This document shows, one piece after another, positions 1 to 6,717 of a stretch of 11,104 nucleotides of DNA. A program made the position numbers and the translations under genes. The DNA lies in contig NNSL01000377.1 of assembly GCA_003123965.1 (NCBI GenBank), positions 1 through 11,104 of the forward strand, given 5' to 3'. Source of the DNA: Balneolaceae bacterium SMO_bin1. Its GTDB lineage: Bacteria; Bacteroidota; Rhodothermia; Balneolales; Balneolaceae. How positions within the stretch are numbered: position 1 is the stretch's first letter; every line of letters starts with the position of its first letter. Below the pieces are notes generated by a model that saw nothing but the letters and a program-made list of their open reading frames with translations, made no database searches and was not told the origin of the DNA.

Positions 1-69
1 GTTTTCCAGCAGGTGGCCAAGCGATATTGGCTGCCAGGCATATCTTTGCCCTTCATTGGTGCCAGTCAT
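1..69 (-). CDS. possible 5' end of a divergent gene, unidentified
   Basis: On the minus strand an ATG at 69-67 opens a frame that stays open to the window edge (23 codons, beginning MTGTNEGQRYAWQPISL). An in-frame TGA lies a few codons upstream, so this ATG would be the first usable start. I recognise no family from so short a piece, and no Shine-Dalgarno precedes it. The + strand is also open over the same bases (frame 1, ending in TGA at 76-78), so the opposite reading, a 3' end of a + strand gene, cannot be excluded. If real, the gene would be divergent from hutH and share the 70-327 intergenic region. Confidence 0.25.
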   Translation of the reverse strand, partial: MTGTNEGQRYAWQPISLGHLLEN

Positions 70-327
70 TTGCAGTGATATAATTATTCAGAAACGATTA
101 TTAGCCTACGTGTGCGGCGGCGACGCATTTTCTCCCAACTAATTTGATGATGCCAAGCTGTTAAAATGTATAAATACTCGAAATGCGGTTTGCCTAAAGC
201 GATAACCAACTTAATTAAAATTTTTTTCAACCAAAATTTTATTATTCAGGCTTAATAAGATTGGTATCGTGTATTTTTTAGATTTTCTAAGAAACCTTTT
301 TTATTCTCAATACAGCACCAAAGTGCA
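70..327. promoter_or_regulatory. AT-rich non-coding region upstream of hutH
   Basis: Roughly 260 bases without a convincing gene. It is AT-rich, especially 200-300, with several A/T runs, and presumably holds the hut operon promoter. Possible elements are a TATAAA at about 169-174 and a TAGATTTT at 279-286, but neither has a well-spaced upstream partner, so I do not assign a transcription start. No clear hairpin terminator or dyad operator was found. Only tiny open frames are present, such as 29 codons from the ATG at 166. Confidence 0.35.
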
Positions 328-1853
328 TTGCCAAACTTTAATTCACAGCTGCTTGTGCATATATCCATAGAACATTTATACACAGATTTAACCAACTCCA
401 TTGAGCAGCTTAAATCTGATCAATCTAGTGTTGTACGGGCGCGGGCCGTAGTAGAACAGGCGCTCGATCGCAATGAGCCTTTTTACGGTATCAATACCGG
501 TTTTGGGGCACTGGCAAATAAAAGGTGGGCGATGAGCAGCTGCGACAACTGCAGCGCAATTTGGTGCTTTCGCACTCGGTGGGCGTGGGTGATTTGATTC
601 CCAAAGATATATCACGGCTGATGCTGCAGCTAAAAATACATGCGCTGGGTATTGGTTATTCGGGCATATCACAAACAACATTCAATCGATTAATTTACTT
701 TTCTGACCACGATTTAATTCCGGCTATTCCCGAAAAGGGCAGTGTCGGCGCCTCGGGTGATTTGGCACCCCTTGCCCATATGTCGCTGCCGCTGCTGGGC
801 ATGGGTGATTTCTGGAATGAAGACGGTACCGATACACTGCCGGCCCATAAAGTGTTAGACAAACACGACTTAGAAGCCATTGAGCTGCAGGCCAAAGATG
901 GGCTTTCTCTGATTAATGGCACCCAGCAGATGAGTGCATATGGCGCTTATGTGATTGAAAAGGCACAAGCGCTGGCCAAAGCCGCCGATTTAATTGCGGC
1001 AATGAGCCTGGAAGCTTTGCAGGGCAGCATCAAGCCGTTTGATAAACGCATACACGATATTCGACCACACAATGGCCAGCAGGGCGTGGCAAAAAACGTT
1101 CGCCAATTGCTGGTTGAAAGTGAAATTCTGGAATCGCACAGAAATTGTGGCAAGGTGCAAGATCCGTATTGCCTGCGCTGCATTCCACAAGTGCACGGGG
1201 CCAGCCGTGATGCCATTCGTCACTGTGCCGAAACAATTGAGACGGAAATCAATTCAGTAACAGATAACCCGCTGGTCTTTGAAAATGGCGATATACTTAG
1301 CGGGGGTAATTTCCACGGCCAGCCGCTGGCTCTGGCGCTCGATTACGCTAAAATTGCCCTGGCCGAGTTTGGCAGTATTTCTGAGCGGCGTACCTACTTG
1401 CTGCTGGAAGGACACGACGGCCTGCCCAAACTGCTGATGGAAGAGACGGGTATCAATTCCGGATTTATGATTCCACAATATACCTCAGCTGCGCTGGTAT
1501 CCGAAAATAAAGTGCTGTGCCATCCTTCATCGGTCGACTCCATTCCGACCAGCCTCGGGCAGGAAGACCACGTAAGCATGGGCAGTATTAGTGCGCTCAA
1601 GTTGCTCGATGTGTACGAAAATGTGGAGAAAATACTGGCTATCGAGCTATTTACAGCTGCCCAGGCCCTGGATTTTCGAAAACCAATGCGCCCGGGCCGC
1701 GGTGTTGAAGTGGCGCATAAATTTATACGAGAAATTATCCCGCACGCCGATGAAGATCATTATTTTAAAGATGACATTAATGAGGCGACCAGCCTTCTGC
1801 AAAATCGTACAATGATGGAAAAAGTAGAAGACGCAATTGGTGAATTAATCTAA
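328..1853 (+). pseudogene. hutH: histidine ammonia-lyase, one frameshift (pseudogene or sequencing error)
   Basis: HutH deaminates L-histidine to urocanate and ammonia, the first step of histidine degradation, in the cytoplasm. The N-terminal part (from 328) includes the YGINTGFGAL block. Past 520-527 the frame shifts by -1 and the remainder continues to 1853. The Ala-Ser-Gly that cyclises into the MIO prosthetic group is encoded at 750-758, inside GSVGASGDLAPLAHM. Further family blocks follow, including the Q-rNLVLSHSVGVG stretch just after the shift and the QVHGASRD and TDNPLVF segments. One added base in the A4 or G2 run at 520-525 restores a protein of about 508 residues, the normal length. 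The start is uncertain: TTG at 328 reads PNFNSQ, and dropping one T from ATTG at 327-330 would give ATG in the same frame. hutI follows after one base. Identification is near certain; whether the gene is truly broken is open. Confidence 0.9.
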
Positions 1854-1854
1854 T

Positions 1855-3071
1855 ATGCCAACACTCGTAAATATCGGCTGCCTGGCCACCTGTAAAGACG
1901 AAGGCCCGCAGAGTGATATACATCTGATTGAGCAGGCTGCACTCGTATGGGACAATGAAGAAATTTTATGGGTAGGCCCCGAACGGGATCTGCCTGAACA
2001 GTATGCCGGCAAGGAGGTCCGTGATGCCAGCGGACAGATGGTTGTGCCCGGTCTTATAGATTGCCACACCCACCTGGCTTTTGGCGGCTGGCGCCCCGAC
2101 GAATTTGCCGCACGCTTGCAGGGTAAAAGCTATCTTGAAATTGCCAAGGCCGGAGGAGGTATACGTTCTACGGTAGCACATACGCGCCAGCGAACCGAAG
2201 ATCAGCTCTTTGAAAAAGGCCTCTCGATTGCTTGATGAAATAATGGAGCTGGGCGTTACCACTATTGAATGCAAAAGCGGTTATGGTTTAACAGTTGAAG
2301 ACGAACTGAAAATACTGCGTGTCTACAAACGGCTGGCCGAAGAAAAAGCAATTCAGGTCGCACCTACATTTCTTGGAGCCCATACCATTCCCTCCGAATA
2401 CGAGGATAACCGGCAAGGATATATCGATTTGGTAACGGAAGAAATGATTCCGGCCGTCGTTGAAGAAGGCCTTGCCGAATTCTGTGATATTTTTGTAGAG
2501 GAGTCGGCATTTTCTATTGATGAAGCCCGCCAAATACTGGTAACGGCTCAAGCAGCCGGGCTGACCCCAAAGCTTCATGCCGACCAACTGAGCAATTGCG
2601 GCGGTGCGGAACTGGCCGCCGAACTTGAAGCAGCCAGTGCAGATCATCTGGAGCAAATTTCAGAAGCGGGCATTGCGGCTATGGCCGATGCCGGTGTAAC
2701 CGGGGTAACCCTGCCGCTGGCCTCACTCTACACCCAAGAGGCATTTCTCAATTGTCGAAAGCTTATTGATGAGGGCGTGACCGGTGGCTGTAGCAACCGA
2801 TTTTAACCCGGGTTCTGCACCCAGCTACGATTTGCCGCTGGCTATGATGCTGGCATGTAACATGGGGCGTATGTCGCCGGCCGAAGTTCTCAAAGGGACC
2901 ACTATTTACGCTGCTAAAGCAATTCAGCGTGATGGCAAAACAGGTTCCATTCAGCCGGGTAAAAAAGCTGATTTTGTGGTAATTGATGCCCCGGATCCCG
3001 CATTCTGGATGTATCATTTCCGACCAAACCAAGTAAAGCAACGCTATTATAAGGGAAAACGAACGCATTAA
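1855..3071 (+). pseudogene. hutI: imidazolonepropionase, two frameshifts (pseudogene or sequencing error)
   Basis: HutI, an amidohydrolase-superfamily metalloenzyme, hydrolyses 4-imidazolone-5-propanoate to N-formimidoyl-L-glutamate. Three frames join to make it: 1855-~2217, ~2217-2779 and ~2781-3071. The metal-binding HTH (DCHTHLAFGG) is encoded at 2065-2073, the family block GVTTIECKSGYGL starts near 2252, the HADQ histidine is at 2576-2578, and the ATDFNPGSAPS block with its late Asp is at 2799-2801. Dropping one A from the A5 run at 2213-2217 gives FEKASRLLDE across the first junction. Dropping the A at 2780 gives EGVPVAVATDFN across the second. The repaired protein has about 404 residues, normal for the family. 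It starts one base after hutH stops and ends directly against the cyclase ATG, so it is translationally coupled on both sides. No stop codons occur other than those created by the shifts. Confidence 0.9.
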
Positions 3072-3662
3072 ATGAGTGATAAGAACTATTTTGCCGAGAA
3101 AAAAGAAGGCACCATACTATTTTGCGATATCCGTAATTTTACAAATTTGTTTGAAAAAAAAGACCCGATGAAAGCCATGCGCTTTGCCAATACGGTGCTG
3201 GCAAGGCTGGGCGAAGAAGTAGAAGCTGTGGGCGGAACGGTAGATCGGTTTACCGGCGATGGTTTTCTAGCTCATTTTGGTATATCAAACGATACGTCTG
3301 CCTATGCATTTGATGCCTGTAAGGCTGCCCTGCAAATGCGCAAAGTTTTGAAAGAGATCAACAAGCAGCGGTACCTGGATGTAGAAACAGTGGTGGCGGC
3401 CGGCATTGGCATCCATACCGGTAAAGTTGCTTATGGGCAAATAAATACCAATCAGATCAGCCAGCAAACGGTTTTGGGCAATGTGGTAAATACCACCTCG
3501 CGCATTGAAGCGTTGACTAAATATTTTTCAGTGGATATTTTAATTTCGGAGCCGAGCCATGAGCGCGTAAAAGATGAGTTTCTCTTTCAAAAAATGCCTA
3601 TGAAAAAGGTGAAAGGGCTTAACGAAAAAGTGAATACGTACTGGCTGCTCCCTATGAACTAA
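3072..3662 (+). CDS. stand-alone class III adenylate/guanylate cyclase domain protein
   Basis: This 196-residue protein is almost entirely one class III nucleotidyl cyclase catalytic domain, with no visible signal peptide, membrane segment or sensor domain. It would make a cyclic nucleotide, probably cAMP, in the cytoplasm. The two metal-binding aspartates are visible: D19 in ILFCDIRNFT and D63 in RFTGDGFLAHFG. The transition-state Asn and Arg are N140 and R144 in GNVVNTTSRIE. The base-selecting pair is T133, a common bacterial variant, and R59, where adenylate cyclases normally carry Lys. That substitution makes substrate and activity uncertain. The start codon abuts the hutI stop with no spacer, so the gene is cotranscribed with hutHI and may be coupled to it. 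All core residues except the Lys are present, so I expect the fold to be intact. Specificity (cAMP, cGMP or inactive) cannot be read from sequence alone. Confidence 0.88.
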   Translation: MSDKNYFAEKKEGTILFCDIRNFTNLFEKKDPMKAMRFANTVLARLGEEVEAVGGTVDRFTGDGFLAHFGISNDTSAYAFDACKAALQMRKVLKEINKQRYLDVETVVAAGIGIHTGKVAYGQINTNQISQQTVLGNVVNTTSRIEALTKYFSVDILISEPSHERVKDEFLFQKMPMKKVKGLNEKVNTYWLLPMN

Positions 3663-3690
3663 AACCGATGATTTAAGTAAAGTAATAATT

Positions 3691-3999
3691 ATGAAAATAA
3701 CAGTAGAGGACGGAAGCCAAATAAGTGAAGAAGCTGTTAAGGAGCTGCAAAAACATGCCGATATGATTGAGTGCGAATGCCCGGCAAGGCTGATTGAAAT
3801 ACTGGAGGAGGTACGAAATTTCACTAATTACACCGAGCAGTGTATTGAAAAATATCCTGAAGATGAGGCTACCCACCGGTGGCTGCGTTCTTCTTCCATG
3901 AATATTGATCAACTGCTCTCAACCACACTTATTCAGCTGGCCCGCTACGAAGGATTCATTAATGAGCATAATGAAATTGTAGAGCGCGAAGAAGCATAA
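3691..3999 (+). CDS. small acidic CxC-motif protein, function unknown
   Basis: This 102-residue, acidic, mostly helical-looking protein has no signal peptide or membrane segment. The notable pattern is C28-E-C30-P followed by a leucine-rich helix, then F44-x-x-Y47-x-x-x-C51 and H62. The spacing recalls, from memory only, a cysteine-containing helical module sometimes found at the C-terminus of MerR-like regulators and as a free-standing protein; I cannot verify that link. The cysteines could bind a metal or act in redox chemistry, but no function is known to me. It lies 28 bases after the cyclase on the same strand, which suggests it is the last gene of the hut-cyclase operon and may be a partner of the cyclase. 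The ATG at 3691 is the natural start; there is no strong Shine-Dalgarno. It ends one base before the stop codon of the convergent TPR gene. Confidence 0.7.
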   Translation: MKITVEDGSQISEEAVKELQKHADMIECECPARLIEILEEVRNFTNYTEQCIEKYPEDEATHRWLRSSSMNIDQLLSTTLIQLARYEGFINEHNEIVEREEA

Positions 4000-4000
4000 C

Positions 4001-5077
4001 TTAAGATTCAGCGGGGCAGGCCCGTACCGAAGGCCTGCCATTTTCTTCGTACTGATTTTCAAAATTCTCAATAAGGCCTGGAATTCTGCCCAGATCTTGG
4101 TTTTGTGCCTGTGCCTTTTGATGGATTTGATGCATGTTTTCAATAATACTGCACGCCTTATCAAAATTATCCACTTCAAGATAGGCCTCAAACAGCCAGC
4201 GGTAGGAGTGATAGTCTCGATCTTTTAAAGGACGATCGGTGCGCTGCTGCCAATCAATAGACGCCTCCCAAGCACGAATATTGGCTTCTATCACCTGATC
4301 CCACTGTTCCAGCTGTTTGTAAATATGGCTGGGCATGTGGATGGCATGGGGCGATGAGTAAGCCACGCTTGCATAATCATTGGCCGGGCGCAGTCCCATT
4401 TCGGCAAACTTGGGATTATCGTACACGTGAATAAGATAGTGCATGGCGCCGGGGTGATCGGGGTGGCGCTGGTACAGATTTTCAAGCCGGGCGGCAATGG
4501 GCACTACATCGCGCACATCGGGGTTGCTGTATTCAAAGGATGGCAGGCTCATATCGGCCAGGGCAGAAAAAGCGAGGGCCTCATCGTCCTCGGGGTATGT
4601 TTCGGCAAGGGTTTGCATGGCCGCGGCGTACTTTTGACGTCGCTGTTCCATGCTGGTGTCGGGAGCGTATAGTTTTTGCAACGCGCTGATGTAATCTTGT
4701 TCCCGCTCCGTCCATTTTAGCGACGATTGCTGCTGCATTTCATTCAGAACGTTTCGCCCCGCTTCTTGGTCGTGTTGCTGCCAGATAGGGTGATCATGCG
4801 TCATAGCTTCGCCCCAGTAGGCCATTGCAAAATTGGGATCGAGCTGCTGCGCTTTTTGGAAATGATCGCGCGCTTCGGGATACCAGAAGCTGTGCAGGGC
4901 AAGTACGCCGGTCAGGAATTCCTGCTGGGCTTCTCCTTCAGCCGAGGTGGGAAAATCAATTGATCCAAGGAATAAATCGGCTTCAGTTTGGGTTTGGGCA
5001 GCAAGCGGTGCTGTTGCCAGCAAGAGGCTCATTAAAAAGGTGCAGGCGGCTAAAAAGTATTTGGCGGGCGAAAACAT
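4001..5077 (-). CDS. exported TPR-repeat protein with conserved-looking histidine motifs
   Basis: This 358-residue protein begins with a signal peptide: a hydrophobic stretch over residues 8-26 ending in ATAPLAA, so it is probably periplasmic. A TPR-like helix pair covers about residues 53-90 (YPEARDHFQKAQQLDPNFAM), and further TPR-like pairs lie near 245-275 and 290-315. Beyond the repeats it has a set of histidine motifs: THDHPIW (H94, H96), HPDHPGAMHYLIH (H205, H208, H213, H217) and SPHAIHMPSHIY (H244, H247, H251). I recall these motifs as recurrent in a family of 'TPR repeat' proteins of unknown function. They suggest metal binding or catalysis in addition to scaffolding. The gene is monocistronic on the minus strand, divergent from the VOC gene, and its stop lies one base from the end of the convergent hut-cyclase operon. 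A link to histidine catabolism is not shown. Confidence 0.8.
   Translation of the reverse strand: MFSPAKYFLAACTFLMSLLLATAPLAAQTQTEADLFLGSIDFPTSAEGEAQQEFLTGVLALHSFWYPEARDHFQKAQQLDPNFAMAYWGEAMTHDHPIWQQHDQEAGRNVLNEMQQQSSLKWTEREQDYISALQKLYAPDTSMEQRRQKYAAAMQTLAETYPEDDEALAFSALADMSLPSFEYSNPDVRDVVPIAARLENLYQRHPDHPGAMHYLIHVYDNPKFAEMGLRPANDYASVAYSSPHAIHMPSHIYKQLEQWDQVIEANIRAWEASIDWQQRTDRPLKDRDYHSYRWLFEAYLEVDNFDKACSIIENMHQIHQKAQAQNQDLGRIPGLIENFENQYEENGRPSVRACPAES
4015..4047 (+). terminator. candidate intrinsic terminator of the hut-cyclase operon, inside the convergent gene
   Basis: A perfect 8-base-pair GC-rich stem (GGCAGGCC at 4015-4022 pairing with GGCCTGCC at 4032-4039) encloses a 9-base loop. It is followed on the + strand by ATTTTCTT. 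It begins 16 bases past the stop of the 102-residue gene, where an operon terminator would be expected. It lies within the last codons of the minus-strand TPR gene, so the two genes share this DNA. The T-tract is short and interrupted, so termination may be partial. Confidence 0.5.
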
Positions 5078-5237
5078 AACTTTAATAGATTGATTTATAA
5101 TTCGGTCTAGAACACTAGCTTGCCTAAAATAGCAATCATGCTGCTAAAATCATGACTTCGATTTAATCATTGATGTAGGAGAATTCCTCCCAGAATAGTA
5201 ATATATGAATCTACCTTTAATTTAAACGGAGGTTAAA
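5078..5237. promoter_or_regulatory. divergent promoter region between the TPR and VOC genes
   Basis: These 160 AT-rich bases separate two divergent genes and should hold both promoters. No confident -10/-33 pair stands out. A small GGAG-AATTC-CTCC hairpin sits at about 5173-5189, but its stem is only four base pairs. The clearest signal is the Shine-Dalgarno of the VOC gene, listed separately. Confidence 0.35.
5228..5232 (+). promoter_or_regulatory. strong Shine-Dalgarno of the VOC gene
   Basis: GGAGG lies five bases before the ATG at 5238 and fixes that start. It is the clearest ribosome binding site in the window; most neighbouring genes lack one, which suggests high expression of the VOC protein. 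Confidence 0.7.
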
Positions 5238-5636
5238 ATGGCAACCGAAGCTAAAAAAACAATGAACAGTGCAGCTGTGTGGTTTGAAGTTCCCGTTAGT
5301 AAACTGCAGCGCGCAAAGAAGTTCTATGAGTCTCTCTTTAATGTTGAGATGATAGACATTGAAATGGGAGATGGGTTGAAAATGTCGATGTTTCCAGTTG
5401 ATGAAGGTGGTGTGGGCGGTGCCCTGTGCGAGCACCCGGAATTTTATCACCCCAGCCACAAAGGTTCAATGATTTATTTTAATGGCGGCCCCGATTTGCA
5501 AGAAGTACTTAGCCGTGTAGAACCCGGCGGCGGAAAAATTCTGCAGCCCAAGAAAAAGATCAACGACGAATATGGATACATGGCCATTTTTGAAGATACC
5601 GAAGGAAATCGGTTGGCCCTGCATTCTATGAAATAA
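5238..5636 (+). CDS. VOC-superfamily (glyoxalase/bleomycin-resistance fold) protein
   Basis: This 132-residue cytoplasmic protein has the two-module beta-alpha-beta-beta-beta pattern of the vicinal oxygen chelate superfamily. Recognisable parts are the opening strand AAVWFEVPVSKLQRAKKFYESLF (residues 12-34 as a region), the turn GGVGGAL (57-63), the second-module strand GSMIYFNG (76-83) and the typical C-terminal IFEDTEGNRLALHS (117-130). Possible metal ligands are E17, E119 and H129. Members include glyoxalases, dioxygenases and antibiotic-binding proteins; this small single-domain type is usually uncharacterised, so I assign no substrate. It stands alone, with a strong Shine-Dalgarno at 5228-5232 and an intrinsic terminator at 5661-5686, and is probably a well-expressed monocistronic gene. 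It lies between the two hut loci without an obvious functional tie. Confidence 0.85.
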   Translation: MATEAKKTMNSAAVWFEVPVSKLQRAKKFYESLFNVEMIDIEMGDGLKMSMFPVDEGGVGGALCEHPEFYHPSHKGSMIYFNGGPDLQEVLSRVEPGGGKILQPKKKINDEYGYMAIFEDTEGNRLALHSMK

Positions 5637-5660
5637 GGCAGGTATGTAATCATAATTTAA

Positions 5661-5686
5661 AAGGCTCGCAATAGCGGGCCTTTTTT
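5661..5686 (+). terminator. intrinsic terminator after the VOC gene
   Basis: AAGGCTCGC (5661-5669) pairs with GCGGGCCTT (5674-5682) around an AATA loop; eight pairs are Watson-Crick and one is a G-U wobble. The stem runs into six T residues (5681-5686). This is a textbook rho-independent terminator 24 bases past the VOC stop, and it isolates hutG transcription from the VOC gene. Confidence 0.88.
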
Positions 5687-5707
5687 ATTTCTTGGAGAGT
5701 ATATTCC

Positions 5708-5739
5708 ATTGGGAAAGCAGTTTGTATTACATAGCTTTC
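5708..5739 (+). promoter_or_regulatory. candidate Bacteroidota-type promoter for hutG
   Basis: ATTG at 5708-5711 and TAGCTTTC at 5732-5739 are separated by 20 bases. The Bacteroidota sigma-A consensus is TTTG, about 19-21 bases, then TAnnTTTG; this site matches all but one base in each box. It lies just past the VOC terminator and about 30 bases before the hutG ATG, the expected place. It assumes the organism uses this promoter type. Confidence 0.4.
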
Positions 5740-5770
5740 GGTTTCATGTTTTTGAACTAAAGAAAATTGT

Positions 5771-6709
5771 ATGTCTACTATAAAGCCCCACAATATTTCG
5801 CTCCCGAATATTGATGAAAATGATCAACGCATTGGCCACCTGCTGGGTCGGGAAATTTCGGGTGATGAACTTCCGAAGGTTGCCATAGTGGGTTTTCCTT
5901 GCGATGAAGGCGTGCGCCGTAATGGCGGTCGCCCCGGCGCGGCAAAAGCCCCCGACTACATTCGGCGAAATCTGTACAAAATGACCCCTGACGCCGAAGA
6001 AACAGCACCATTTATAAATTTGATTGAGCATACAAAGGACGTTGGTGATATTGAACCCCACGAAAACGATCTCGAAACCAACCAGCAGACCCTGGCTTCG
6101 GTGGTTGCGTCTTATCTTGAGCAAGATGTGGTAACCATTATTCTCGGAGGCGGCCACGAAACGGCTTTTGGTCATTTTTTAGGCTATGGGGAAGCAGGTA
6201 TCAATACGGCTATTTTAAATGTAGATGCTCATACCGATGTACGCCCCCTAAGAGACGGCCAGGCGCACTCCGGCTCACCTTTCCGGCAGGCCATTGAACA
6301 TTCCAGCGGTTGCTGCCAAAAGTACTTGGTGGCCGGGCTGCAGCCGCATGCGGTGGCCAAGTCCCACCTAGATTACATCGACGCGCACCAGGGGAAATAT
6401 TATTTTAAGGATGAGACGAATATCACGGCCATATCGGGTCTTTTTCATGCGCACGAGAGTGAGAACTTGATGGTAACTTTTGATTTGGATGCGGTAGATC
6501 AAGCCTACGCCCCGGGCGTAAGTGCGCCATGTGTAAACGGTTTGAACCCGGATTTATGGCTCACAGCTGCATATTTAGCAGGACGAAACGAGCAGGTGCA
6601 GAGCATAGATGTATCCGAACTGAACCCTGAATTTGATCGCGATGGGCAAACGGCGCGCCTGGCTGCGTTAACAGTTTGGCACTTCCTGCTGGGGGTAAGC
6701 CAGCGTTAG
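5771..6709 (+). CDS. hutG: formimidoylglutamase (arginase-family, Mn-dependent)
   Basis: HutG hydrolyses N-formimidoyl-L-glutamate to L-glutamate and formamide, the last step of the HutHUIG route. This 312-residue cytoplasmic protein is a full-length ureohydrolase. The binuclear manganese ligands are all present: H129 in GGGHETAFG, D152, H154 and D156 in NVDAHTDVR, and D238 and D240 in TFDLDAVDQ. The N-terminal GFPCDEGVRRNGGRPGA block (41-57) and the lack of agmatinase- or arginase-specific features fit the formimidoylglutamase branch, as do hutH and hutI nearby. It has its own candidate promoter at 5708-5739 and is about 2.7 kb from hutI, so it is not in the same transcript. Its frame is intact, in contrast with hutH and hutI. 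Agmatinase or another ureohydrolase is the main alternative and seems unlikely here. Confidence 0.9.
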   Translation: MSTIKPHNISLPNIDENDQRIGHLLGREISGDELPKVAIVGFPCDEGVRRNGGRPGAAKAPDYIRRNLYKMTPDAEETAPFINLIEHTKDVGDIEPHENDLETNQQTLASVVASYLEQDVVTIILGGGHETAFGHFLGYGEAGINTAILNVDAHTDVRPLRDGQAHSGSPFRQAIEHSSGCCQKYLVAGLQPHAVAKSHLDYIDAHQGKYYFKDETNITAISGLFHAHESENLMVTFDLDAVDQAYAPGVSAPCVNGLNPDLWLTAAYLAGRNEQVQSIDVSELNPEFDRDGQTARLAALTVWHFLLGVSQR

Positions 6710-6717
6710 CAGCATCT

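Noticed and set aside
166..255. 29-codon + strand frame upstream of hutH
   Set aside because: Composition simply reflects the AT-rich DNA, and there is no ribosome binding site.
517..525. Programmed -1 ribosomal frameshifting in hutH
   Set aside because: The AAA codon would have to re-pair on TAA, and no heptameric slippery sequence or downstream stimulator is evident.
2288..2656. 122-codon open frame antisense to hutI
   Set aside because: It mirrors a well-conserved coding region in hutI; similar antisense frames lie opposite other genes and look like codon-usage shadows.
5173..5189. GGAG-AATTC-CTCC dyad between the TPR and VOC genes
   Set aside because: The stem is only four base pairs and is likely chance; EcoRI-like GAATTC in the centre is not meaningful.
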